From WHTX01 sp038255145 (GTDB lineage: Bacteria; Actinomycetota; Acidimicrobiia; Acidimicrobiales; CAIXPF01), in assembly GCA_038255145.1 (NCBI GenBank), contig JBBSLP010000017.1:1-64000 (forward strand): a DNA stretch of 64,000 bases, in the 5' to 3' direction. The number at the start of each line of letters is the position of its first letter. The first letter of the stretch is position 1. A program made the translations under genes and the position numbers. This document shows positions 32,774-41,298 of this stretch, one piece after another. The notes beneath the pieces were generated by a model, which was not told the DNA's origin, did not search any database, and saw nothing but the letters and a program-made list of their open reading frames with translations.

Positions 32774-33916
32774 GTGGTCACCACCAACGGTCGCACGTTC
32801 CTCGGCCTGGCCGCGGCCCTCATCGTCATCGGGCTCATCTCGGGCTACGCCGAGCTGGTCATCATCGGCGTGGCCCTGGCCCTGGTGGGCATCCTGGCCT
32901 TCGCCTGGCTGCTCTTCCGGCCCCAGCTGTCGGCCGAGCGCGAGATCCGCCCCAACCGGGTGGTCGAGGGCAACCCGGCCCAGGCCGTGCTCACCGTGAC
33001 CAACACGTCGCGGCGGCGCAGCCCGCAGATGGTGGTACTGGAGAACTTCGGGCGCTCGGTGGTGCCCGTGACCGTGCCCAGCATGGCCCGGGGCGCCTCC
33101 CACACCCGCCCCTACGCCCTGCCCACCGAGCGGCGGGGGGTGTTCCAGGTCGGACCCATGACCGTCAGCCGCTCGGACCCCTTCCAGGTGGTGCGGACCG
33201 GCCAGCAGCAGCGCTCGACGGAGACGCTGTGGGTCCACCCCTCCACCCACGACGTGGCCCCGTTCCCCAACGGCCGCACCCGCGACCTCGAAGGGCCCAC
33301 CTCGGGCGAGGCCCCCCAGGGCGGCATCGCCTTCCACACCCTGCGCCCCTACGTCGTCGGCGACGACCTGCGCCTCATCCACTGGAAGTCCTCGGCCCGC
33401 ACCGGGGACCTGATGGTGCGCCACAACGTGGACACCTTCCAGCCCCGTTCGCTGATCCTGTTGGACGTCAACGAGTCCGTGCACACCGAAGAGGGCTTCG
33501 AGCACGCCATCCGGGTGGTGGCCTCCCTGCTGCTGGCTTCGATCCGCAACAACTTCCCCGTGCGCCTGCGCACCTCGGCCGGCCTGGTCATCAGCTCGGA
33601 GACGGGGGAGCGCATCGACCGCATGCTCGATCAGCTCGCCGCGCTGGAGCCGGTGCCCGACGCCGGTCTGATGAAGCTGTCCCAGCAGGTGCGCAGCGAA
33701 CAGGGCGGCTTCTCCCTGGCCGTGATCACCGGTCAGTCCAACGCCAAGGACCTGGCCCTCGTGGGACCTCTGCGGGGCCGCTTCCAGAACATCACCATCG
33801 CCCGCATGGGCGTCAGCGGGCGCAGCACGGTCTACGAACTGCCGGGCGCCGTGCTCATCAACGCCAGCACCAGCACGGAGTTCGCCCAAGCCTGGAACCG
33901 GCGGCTGCGCCGGTGA
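32774..33916 (+). CDS. DUF58 membrane protein, copy 2
   Basis: A 380-residue DUF58 protein with two adjacent membrane segments at the N-terminus (about residues 8-50, TFLGLAAALIVIGLISG and LVIIGVALALVGILAFAWLL), an Ig-like beta region, the DUF58 core GGIAFHTLRPYVVGDDLRLIHWKSSAR (about 178-205) and a vWA-like domain with LILLDVNESVH, a MIDAS-like strand. It lacks the Ala/Thr tail of copy 1. The GTG start is three bases after the moxR stop. In known systems MoxR acts on vWA partners; this protein is the natural partner of the ATPase encoded upstream. Confidence 0.87.
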   Translation: MVTTNGRTFLGLAAALIVIGLISGYAELVIIGVALALVGILAFAWLLFRPQLSAEREIRPNRVVEGNPAQAVLTVTNTSRRRSPQMVVLENFGRSVVPVTVPSMARGASHTRPYALPTERRGVFQVGPMTVSRSDPFQVVRTGQQQRSTETLWVHPSTHDVAPFPNGRTRDLEGPTSGEAPQGGIAFHTLRPYVVGDDLRLIHWKSSARTGDLMVRHNVDTFQPRSLILLDVNESVHTEEGFEHAIRVVASLLLASIRNNFPVRLRTSAGLVISSETGERIDRMLDQLAALEPVPDAGLMKLSQQVRSEQGGFSLAVITGQSNAKDLALVGPLRGRFQNITIARMGVSGRSTVYELPGAVLINASTSTEFAQAWNRRLRR

Positions 33917-34043
33917 GCCCGTCGGAACGGGGGGACGGACCGGAGGCTGCGCCGGTGATCGCGCCCCGCAGGTCGCCCGGGCGGGCGAGGATCTGTGTCT
34001 TGAGCAACAGCGAGGGCCTCGGCGGGCCGGGCGGAGGTGGCGG

Positions 34044-36302
34044 ATGAGGCGGTTCCTGGTCGTCGAGCTGGCGCTCGTCGCCGCGCTGTCCCTGGCCGCC
34101 GCCCAGGGATTCCACCGGGTCTTCGTGGGCACGGGCTTCCTCGGCCTGATCGCCGGCGCCGCCCTGCTGCCCGTGGTGGTCACCGTGTTGTGCGGGGCCC
34201 GGCGCATGTCGCTGTCGGGCGCCATCCTGGCCAGCGCCGTGGTCTTCGTGCTGTTCGCCCTTTTCGTGCCCCTGGCCGGGCTGACATCGAACCCCATGCC
34301 CACGCTGGTCACCATGCAGGAGCTGGGCAAGGGCCTGGTCAGCGGGTGGGCCGAGCTGCGCACCGTGAGCCTGCCCACCGAGGCCGACCCCCGACTGCTC
34401 GTCACCGCCGCGGCCGTCGTGTGGCTGGGGGCCACGCTGGGTGCCGAGATGGCGGCTCGCAGTCGCACCCCCGTCGCCCCCGTGATCGGCCCCCTGGCCG
34501 CCTACGCCGCTTCGCTGCTGTTCGCCGCCGGCCAGCCCCGCTCCCCGGTGCTGCTGCCCCTGGTCATCACCGCCGGCTGCCTGCTCGTCATCCTGCTGCA
34601 TGCCAACCGCTGGGCCACCCTCGAGCCCGGGGGCCGGCGCCTGTCGGCCCCACCCGCGGCCGACGGGCGACCCCAGGCGGCCACGGCGGTGAACCCGGTG
34701 CGCCGGGTCGTCACCGGGGTGCCTGTCATCGGCGTGGCCCTGTTGGTGGCGGCCCTGGTCGGCTCCCTGGTCAACTCCCAGCCCGAGCGCGCCGCCTTCG
34801 AGCCCCGGCCGCTGCGTTCGGCCAACGTCGACAGCCGTTCGCTCCTCAACCCGTTGGCCGGGCTCCGCCAAGAGCTGGAAGACCCCCCGGTCGTGGTGTT
34901 CAAGGTCGAGACCGACCGGCTGAGCGACGCGCTGAGCGTGCCCCGGGCCCGGTTGGCCACCTTCGACGTCTTCGACGGCACCACCTGGTCGTCCAACGGC
35001 GAGTTCGCCAAGAGCGGCACCGTGCTGGCCGAGGTCCCCGAGGGTTCGACCGTCACCCGCCGCCAGGTGACCCAGCGCTACACCCTGGGCGCGCTGATGG
35101 GGCCGTGGCTCCCGGTGACCGCCTTCCCCGTGGGCATCGAGCTCCAGAACCGACCCGTGGACCTGGAGTTCGACCCCTCTTCTGGCACCCTCATCACCGA
35201 CGATGTCGCCCTCGACGGGCTGCGCTACCAACTGCAGTCCTCGATACCCGAGTACACCGAGCAGGAGCTGACCGGGGCGGACCTCGCCACGGGGGACGAG
35301 GCTCGCTCGGATGAGGAGCTGCCCGGTGTGGTGCCCGAGGCCATCACCAGCCTGGCCACCGAGCTCACCTCCAGTGCCATCACGCCGTACCAGAAGCTCA
35401 AGGCCCTCGAGGAGGGTCTGAGCTCGGGCTTCGGCTACAGCCAGGAGGTGGCGCCCGGGCACAGCTACGGCCACATCGTCAACTTCCTGACCGAGGCCCG
35501 CGTGGGCTACGCCGAGCAGTTCGCCGGCTCCTTCGCGGTGATGGCCCGCAGCCTGGGCTTCCCCACCCGCCTGGCCGTGGGCTACCTGACCGTGGAGCCC
35601 AACGACACCGACGGCCAGCTCGAGGCGCTGCAGGAGGTCACCACCCACCAGGCCCATGTGTGGCCTGAGGTGTACTTCGACAAGTTGGGGTGGGTGCCCT
35701 TCGAGCCCACGCCGGCCGACCGGACCTCGTCCCCTGCGCCGCCGCCCCGGGCCGAGCAACCCGCGGTGAGCGAGGGTGGGCTGGTCGAGGAGCAGTCCCC
35801 GCCGGCCGGCTCCAGCGACGAGGTGTCGCCCGAGTCCCTCGACACGCCCGATGCCCTCGACAGCGGCGTCATCATCCTGCTCGGTCTGCTGGCGTTGGCC
35901 GCGGGTGCGGTGACCGGCCTGCTGGCGGCCAAGGCGCTGGTGCGCGGTCGCCGTCGCCGCCGGGCACACACCCCCTCCCAGCAGGTGCTGGGCGCCTGGG
36001 CCGAGGTGATCGACCGCCTCCTGGAGGTGGGGGTCGACGTCGACCGTTCCATGACGGCGCGCCAGGTGGTGGAGTTGTCCAACGGGCAGATCTCCGACCG
36101 GGCCCAGGAGTCCCTCGAAGCCATGGTCCCCATCGTGAGCTACGCCGTGTACGCCCCCATCGAGCCCTCCGACGAGTGGGTCTCCCAGATGCGGGTCCTC
36201 GCCGACGACTTCAACCACGCCGTGGTAGCCGGTCGACCCCTGCCCCAGCGGGCCATGGCTGCCCTCAGCCCCCGCCCCCTGCTCTACAGCGCCCGTCGCT
36301 GA
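34044..36302 (+). CDS. TgpA-type transglutaminase-like membrane protein, copy 2, catalytic Cys missing
   Basis: A 752-residue DUF3488/transglutaminase-core protein with about six N-terminal membrane segments (residues 1-250), a beta-rich extracytoplasmic region, a transglutaminase-like domain (about 450-570), one membrane helix (GVIILLGLLALAAGAVTGLL) and a cytoplasmic DUF4129 tail. At the catalytic cysteine position the sequence is GYAEQFAGSFAVMARSLG, so residue 490 is Ala (GCC 35511-35513); the family has GYCEQFA. H538 in QAHVWPEVYF is kept, and the third residue is E554 in PFEPTP. It is therefore probably not a working thiol enzyme. GGAGG precedes ATG 34044. Confidence 0.85.
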   Translation: MRRFLVVELALVAALSLAAAQGFHRVFVGTGFLGLIAGAALLPVVVTVLCGARRMSLSGAILASAVVFVLFALFVPLAGLTSNPMPTLVTMQELGKGLVSGWAELRTVSLPTEADPRLLVTAAAVVWLGATLGAEMAARSRTPVAPVIGPLAAYAASLLFAAGQPRSPVLLPLVITAGCLLVILLHANRWATLEPGGRRLSAPPAADGRPQAATAVNPVRRVVTGVPVIGVALLVAALVGSLVNSQPERAAFEPRPLRSANVDSRSLLNPLAGLRQELEDPPVVVFKVETDRLSDALSVPRARLATFDVFDGTTWSSNGEFAKSGTVLAEVPEGSTVTRRQVTQRYTLGALMGPWLPVTAFPVGIELQNRPVDLEFDPSSGTLITDDVALDGLRYQLQSSIPEYTEQELTGADLATGDEARSDEELPGVVPEAITSLATELTSSAITPYQKLKALEEGLSSGFGYSQEVAPGHSYGHIVNFLTEARVGYAEQFAGSFAVMARSLGFPTRLAVGYLTVEPNDTDGQLEALQEVTTHQAHVWPEVYFDKLGWVPFEPTPADRTSSPAPPPRAEQPAVSEGGLVEEQSPPAGSSDEVSPESLDTPDALDSGVIILLGLLALAAGAVTGLLAAKALVRGRRRRRAHTPSQQVLGAWAEVIDRLLEVGVDVDRSMTARQVVELSNGQISDRAQESLEAMVPIVSYAVYAPIEPSDEWVSQMRVLADDFNHAVVAGRPLPQRAMAALSPRPLLYSARR

Positions 36303-36779
36303 CACCACCGTGGGGCGTCAGCCCGCTCGGTTGCGAAGCACAAGTGGTGGGCCGCTGGCGTCTCTGGCCACTTCTGGCCGGAGACCGGCACCTCGTCTGG
36401 GCATTCGCAAAGGACCCTGAACCTGGGCGGTACGCCATCGTCGCTAAAGACCTGGTGGCGGGCCTTGGGAAGCCGGCTCAGCGCCCTGAGTGGGCCCTGG
36501 CTCGGCAGATGGGCGGCAGTGCGGCAGTCATCACCGGGGCAGGGGTGGATGCTGCACTGTTGCGTAGGCGGTGGCGTCACTGCGGTCGCCCGGCGCTGTC
36601 AGCTCAAACCGGCTGCGAGCCCACCGAGCTGCGCCGTGAACGATCCCGCACCGCGGCGGTTCACGATCGTGCACAGCTCGCCTGGGACGACCTGCTCCCA
36701 TCCGCAAGCGACAGCAGCCGGCCAGGACGGCTACACCCTGCGGGCCGCCCTGCGGGCTGAGGTCGGGGCCGGGACGCGG
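36303..36779. other. Intergenic region of unusual base use, no supported gene
   Basis: A 477-base stretch between the convergent MoxR operon and the PKD gene. One frame (GTG 36344 to TGA 36758-36760, plus strand) is open for 138 codons, but its third positions are only about two-thirds G or C, well below the flanking genes, and the product matches nothing I know. It may be a decayed or foreign remnant. Confidence 0.4.
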
Positions 36780-36810
36780 CACGGGCCGGTGCGGGGAGCA
36801 CCGGCCCGTG
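36780..36810. terminator. Perfect 13-bp hairpin terminator
   Basis: CACGGGCCGGTGC (36780-36792) pairs exactly with GCACCGGCCCGTG (36798-36810) around the loop GGGGA. It lies 42 bases beyond the stop of the leftward PKD gene and is the likely terminator for that gene. Confidence 0.8.
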
Positions 36811-36852
36811 GGCACGCTCAGCGGCCGCCTCGGAGAGGGGCCGCCAACGGGA

Positions 36853-39800
36853 TCAGGTGACGACGATGCTCACCTGCTGGGTCGCTCCGTTGCCGGCGGG
36901 GTTGGCCGACTGCAGGCGCACGGGGTACACACCCGGCGCGAACGCCCGCTGCACGGTGCGGGCGGCGACGGGCACGGGGTCGGTCCCGAACGTCCACTGC
37001 CAGCTGGTCAGCGGCGCCGGTGCGGTGGGCTCGACGGTGTCGGTGAACGTGAGGGTGGCCCCGGCCGTGGCCGTGTAGTTGCCCTCGCTGACCAGGGTGG
37101 CCCCGGTCACACCGATCTTGGGCGTCGGCACCGAGAGGGCCTGGATGGTGATGGTCTTGGTCACCGGGTCGCTGGGGCCGAACTCGTTGGTGACCGTGAG
37201 GGAGACCTGGAACGGCCCGGCCGTGGCGTACACGTGCTTGGGCGACGCTTCGGTGCTCGTGTTGCCGTCACCAAAGTTCCACTGGTAGCTGGTGGCCCCG
37301 GTGGACCCGTCGACGAAGCTGACCTCGGCGTACTGGAAGTAGGCGTCGGGGGCGGTGAAGGCCGCCGTGGGCGGGGTGGGCACCACCACCCGCAGGACCT
37401 TGGCCGACTCGGCCACGACGCCGGCCGAGTTCCTGGCCACCAGGCGCACGGTGACGTCACCGCCCTGATCGAAGTTGTGGCTCACCGACTGCCCGGTGGC
37501 CGCCAGCCCGTCGATGGTCCACGTGTAGGTGTTGGTCCCCGGCCCCGAGGCGGTGAAGGTGATGTCCGTACCGGCCCGCACCGTCTGGGGATCGCCGTTG
37601 GCGTGGACGGGACTGACGGTGAACGACGCGTTCGGAGGCTGGGCCGCGGGCTGCACGTTCAGGGTCCGCGCCGCCGCGGTGGCGCAGTTGCCGGGATCGT
37701 CGGCCCAGCACACCTTCATCGTCACCGTCAGGGGCCCGGGCGCCGTCGGGGTGTACGTCACCTGCTGGGACCCGGCCCCGGGTGTCTGGTCGCCACCGGG
37801 GCTGAAGGTGAACACGGGAGCGGAGACCGCGCCAGGGGTGGTGTTCACGAAGGTGATCGGCTTGCCCGCCACCCACTGGTCGTCCGGTTCCGACACCTGG
37901 AAGGCCGCGGCCGGCGGAGCCTTGGCCTGGGCGCTGACCACGATGTTCTGGGTACGGGGGGCCGACTGGGTGCCACCGCGTGCCACGATCAGGGTGACCT
38001 GGTAGGTGCCGGCGCTCGCGAACACGTGCACCGGGCTGGCTGTGGGGCCCAGGACGGGATCAGTGCTGTCACCAAAGTCCCACCGGTAGGCGTTGGGCCT
38101 GTTCTGGGACAAGTTGGTGAACTGCACCGCCTGGCCGGCCACAGGCTGGTTCGGGTTCCATGAGAAGTCGGCCTGGGGGACGTCGGCCTCCCTGACCACG
38201 AGGAGGTGGGGCTGGGCCACGCTGCCGATGCCGGCCGCATCGTACGCGGCCATGTTCACCACCTTGAGGCCCGCCGACGCGTAGGCGTGGGTCGGGTTCT
38301 GGCCCTGACCCGTTACGCCGTCACCGAAGTCCCACTCCCAGCGGACGGCCGGACCGCCCTTGGTGGTGTCGGTGAACTGAACCGCCTGGCCCACCCCAAC
38401 TGCGTCCCCGAGGCTGCCGCTGGGCTTGGAGGTGAAGCCGGCGTCGAGGCGCTCGCCCGGTTGCTTGGCCCGCACCACGATGCGGGTCACGTAGGGCGCT
38501 GACGAGCCCTGCGGGTTGCGGGCCACAGCCTTGGACTCGTAGATCCCCGGCGCCGACCACGAGTGGGCCACCCGCGACGTGACGGTGTCGTTGTTGGTCT
38601 GCAGTGGGGTGCCGTCGCCGTAGTCCCACACCCAACTGGTGGGTCCGCTGTCGGCGGAGGCCGACAGCGCCGTGAGCTCGCCAACCTCGGGGCTGAACGG
38701 TGCCACCCCGCCGCTGGTGATCGAGGGTGCCCTGCTCGCGGCGGCCACGACGACGACGGTGGTGGTGTTGTCGCTGCCCTTGGCGTTTTTCACGGTCAGC
38801 TTGACCGGGTAGGCGCCGGCCTTGGCAAAGGTGGTGGTGAACAGGGCTGCTTCGGGCTGGGCCCCGTCGACCGACCACTGGCGCTCGGACACGCCACCTT
38901 CGGAGGTGTCCTTGAAGGTCACCGTCTGGCCCTCGACGGGGTTCTTGGGCGTGACCGAGAAGCTGGCCACCGGCTTGAGCACCTCGGGCACGACCACGAC
39001 CCGCCGGGTGACTGTGCCGGGGGAGGCCGAGTTGAAGGCGGTGAGGATGACCGTGTACTCACCGGGCTTGGCGTAGGTGTGCGACGTCGCCTTGCCCGTC
39101 TGCACGGCCGTACCGTCGCCGAAGTCCCAGCGCCACTCGGTCACGGGGCAGCAGTTGGGGGGTGGCACCGTGGTGTCGCCGTCGAAGCCGATCTTCTGGC
39201 CCACCTCGGGGTTGACGGGGGAGAAGGAGAACTCGGGCACCGGGGGGCTGGGCACGCTGCGGTCGACGACCTGGATGCTGGTGGCCGCACTGGTGGCCGT
39301 CTCGGCGCCGTTGGACACCGTCAGGCGCACCAGGAAGGAACCGGCCGTGGCGAAGACGTGCTGGAGGTCACTCGTCGTCGCCGCCGGGGAGCCGTCACCG
39401 AAGTCCCACGTCCACGAGGTGACCGCCGGCTTGCCCGCAGGTACCTGGGAGGTGTCGATGAAGCGGACCTGCTGACCGATCTGGGGGACCTTGACGTCGA
39501 AGGTGAACGACGGGGTGAGCCGCTGCGGCGGGGTGGTGTCGGGGGTCTGGCCCGGGCTGGGCAGCGGCTTCTGGGTGCCGCTGTTGTCGCCACCGCTCGG
39601 CCCCACGGGCAGGGGCTTGAGGGTGGAGCCCCCGCTGATGGGGCCCGAGCCCGCCCCACTGGGCCCGCTGGGCAGGGGAGCCGGCGCGGCGTTGGGACCG
39701 GTGCCGGCCAGGGGGTCCGAGGGCAGGATCTGTATCTGGGCCGCCTTGGGGGCCGTGGCCGTGGCATCGAGCCCGTCGAGGCCCTCGGGGCCCGTGTCCG

Positions 39801-41088
39801 AGCCGTCGGCGCCCGTGCCGGTTCCGGTGCCCGTGCCGCCCTCGCCCTCGGCGGGGCGATCGGTGCTGATCTTGCCGGTGGCGGCGTCGACGTCGACGCC
39901 CTCACCCTTCTCGGCGTCGAGGCCGAGGACCGAGGCGCTGTCGCCGGTGCCGTCGGCGCCCTGCTCGCCGTACTTGCTCACGATGTTCTTGATGCCGTTG
40001 CGGTCGAGCACCCCGGCCTCAGGGGTGGTCAGGCTGTTGAACCACACGTTGCCGTCATCGACGAGGAGCTCGAAGCGGGTGCCCTTGACGAGGACGACCT
40101 TGGTCGTCTGCAGGGTCCTGTTCTCGGCCAGGTCGACGATCAGCACCTCGCCCCTGTCGAGGACGGGGATGTAGGCCACGTCGCCCGCCGTCACGGGTTC
40201 GCCGTAGGCCACGGGCAGTTGCTGACCAGCGCTGGTCAGCTGCAGTCCCACGCAGGCGTCGGCTTCGAGGTCGGCGGTGGCCAGCTGGCCGGTGCCGGGA
40301 TCCGCAGCCACGGCCAAGGCCCGGGAGCCGTCACCGCTGCCGGTGGCCACGACCTCGTCACCGGAGTCGACGCCCAGGCAGCTGTCGGCCCCGGGCTTGG
40401 CCGAGCCCTGGTCGATGGCCACCACACGGCCGTTGAGCGGGTTGATCACGTAGGGCTGGTCGCCCACCAGCACCAGGGAGCTGTTGCCCTCGGCCGGCGC
40501 GGCACCGGCCTGGGCGGTGTGGCCGTCGGGGTCGATGCGCACGACGGTGCCCGTGGCCTGGGCCAGCATCCACAGCTTGCCGGCGGGATCGATGCGCATC
40601 TGGGCCCGGCCCTGGGGCACGGTCACCTCGTGCAGGACGCGGCGGTCGGCGGGGTCGAGCACGAGCACGGTGCCCCGGCCCGAATCGAGCACGTAGGCGC
40701 CGAGCTGGTTGCCCACCATCTGCAGGCTGCCCGTGGGCCCGTCCACGATGGGGTCCCCGGTGAAGTCCAGGGTGGCGCCGTCGATGCGGCCCAACTGGCC
40801 CGACGAGCGGTCGAGGACCAGGGCCGAGTGCCCGGCCTGGGAGACGGTCAGCTCGTTGCCGGGCTCGGCCACCTTGACGGTGGACAGCACCTGGTCGGAG
40901 GCGGCGTTCACCTGCATGACCATCCCCATGGGAGGTGAGGCCAACCACACCGAGCCGTCCTGCACGTCGATGCGCGCCACCGCCGTTCCCGTGGCCCGCA
41001 ACCCGAAGGTGACGAGCAGCACCGCCATCAGGCCGAGCAGGCCCCTCTTGCCCCAGGTCAGGGCGGTGGCGTTCGAGTCCATCCGCAT
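36853..41088 (-). CDS. Giant surface protein: membrane anchor, beta-propeller and about ten PKD modules
   Basis: A 1411-residue protein. A cytoplasmic start and one membrane helix (about residues 14-32, LLGLMAVLLVTFGL) lead to a propeller of repeated strand-turn units such as GAYVLDSGRGTVLVLDPADR (about 35-340). A low-complexity Gly/Thr/Asp/Pro linker (about 390-520) follows, then ten PKD-like Ig domains of about 85 residues to the end. Five or six are canonical with W-x-WDFGDG (for example WTWDFGDGSP, WRWDFGDGTA, WEWDFGDGVT, YQWNFGDGNT); three have lost the GDG turn. The stop is close to the end of the transglutaminase copy 2 operon, on the opposite strand. A role in adhesion or envelope signalling is inferred. 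Confidence 0.85.
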   Translation of the reverse strand: MRMDSNATALTWGKRGLLGLMAVLLVTFGLRATGTAVARIDVQDGSVWLASPPMGMVMQVNAASDQVLSTVKVAEPGNELTVSQAGHSALVLDRSSGQLGRIDGATLDFTGDPIVDGPTGSLQMVGNQLGAYVLDSGRGTVLVLDPADRRVLHEVTVPQGRAQMRIDPAGKLWMLAQATGTVVRIDPDGHTAQAGAAPAEGNSSLVLVGDQPYVINPLNGRVVAIDQGSAKPGADSCLGVDSGDEVVATGSGDGSRALAVAADPGTGQLATADLEADACVGLQLTSAGQQLPVAYGEPVTAGDVAYIPVLDRGEVLIVDLAENRTLQTTKVVLVKGTRFELLVDDGNVWFNSLTTPEAGVLDRNGIKNIVSKYGEQGADGTGDSASVLGLDAEKGEGVDVDAATGKISTDRPAEGEGGTGTGTGTGADGSDTGPEGLDGLDATATAPKAAQIQILPSDPLAGTGPNAAPAPLPSGPSGAGSGPISGGSTLKPLPVGPSGGDNSGTQKPLPSPGQTPDTTPPQRLTPSFTFDVKVPQIGQQVRFIDTSQVPAGKPAVTSWTWDFGDGSPAATTSDLQHVFATAGSFLVRLTVSNGAETATSAATSIQVVDRSVPSPPVPEFSFSPVNPEVGQKIGFDGDTTVPPPNCCPVTEWRWDFGDGTAVQTGKATSHTYAKPGEYTVILTAFNSASPGTVTRRVVVVPEVLKPVASFSVTPKNPVEGQTVTFKDTSEGGVSERQWSVDGAQPEAALFTTTFAKAGAYPVKLTVKNAKGSDNTTTVVVVAAASRAPSITSGGVAPFSPEVGELTALSASADSGPTSWVWDYGDGTPLQTNNDTVTSRVAHSWSAPGIYESKAVARNPQGSSAPYVTRIVVRAKQPGERLDAGFTSKPSGSLGDAVGVGQAVQFTDTTKGGPAVRWEWDFGDGVTGQGQNPTHAYASAGLKVVNMAAYDAAGIGSVAQPHLLVVREADVPQADFSWNPNQPVAGQAVQFTNLSQNRPNAYRWDFGDSTDPVLGPTASPVHVFASAGTYQVTLIVARGGTQSAPRTQNIVVSAQAKAPPAAAFQVSEPDDQWVAGKPITFVNTTPGAVSAPVFTFSPGGDQTPGAGSQQVTYTPTAPGPLTVTMKVCWADDPGNCATAAARTLNVQPAAQPPNASFTVSPVHANGDPQTVRAGTDITFTASGPGTNTYTWTIDGLAATGQSVSHNFDQGGDVTVRLVARNSAGVVAESAKVLRVVVPTPPTAAFTAPDAYFQYAEVSFVDGSTGATSYQWNFGDGNTSTEASPKHVYATAGPFQVSLTVTNEFGPSDPVTKTITIQALSVPTPKIGVTGATLVSEGNYTATAGATLTFTDTVEPTAPAPLTSWQWTFGTDPVPVAARTVQRAFAPGVYPVRLQSANPAGNGATQQVSIVVT

Positions 41089-41228
41089 ACCTCGTCCGTC
41101 CGCGTGCCGTCTTCCGCTTCCACCTGCGGACCCCCACCACCACGCAGGGCGCGGCCGAGGGGGCGAGACGACCTCCCCATCCTAGGGGAGGACCCTGGTC
41201 CTCCCCCCGCGGGCCGCGCCGTGCGGCC

Positions 41229-41251
41229 GGGCGGGCGGGCGGGCGGGCGGG
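41229..41251. repeat. Six GGG runs separated by single C (G-quadruplex motif)
   Basis: (GGGC)n spans 41229-41251 on the plus strand with six perfect GGG runs, enough for a stable intramolecular G-quadruplex with one-base loops. It lies 140 bases upstream of the leftward PKD gene start and 47 bases beyond the stop of the leftward thiolase gene. Confidence 0.7.
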
Positions 41252-41298
41252 TGCAGGGAGGAGGACACGTCGGCGCTAGAGCTGATCCAGAGGCCGAT

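Noticed and set aside
33858..36308. An 816-codon minus-strand frame opposite the second transglutaminase gene
   Set aside because: Same antisense artefact; composition is biased and no motif is present.
41229..41251. A CRISPR-like or VNTR array
   Set aside because: The unit is only four bases with no spacers, so it is a simple repeat, not CRISPR.
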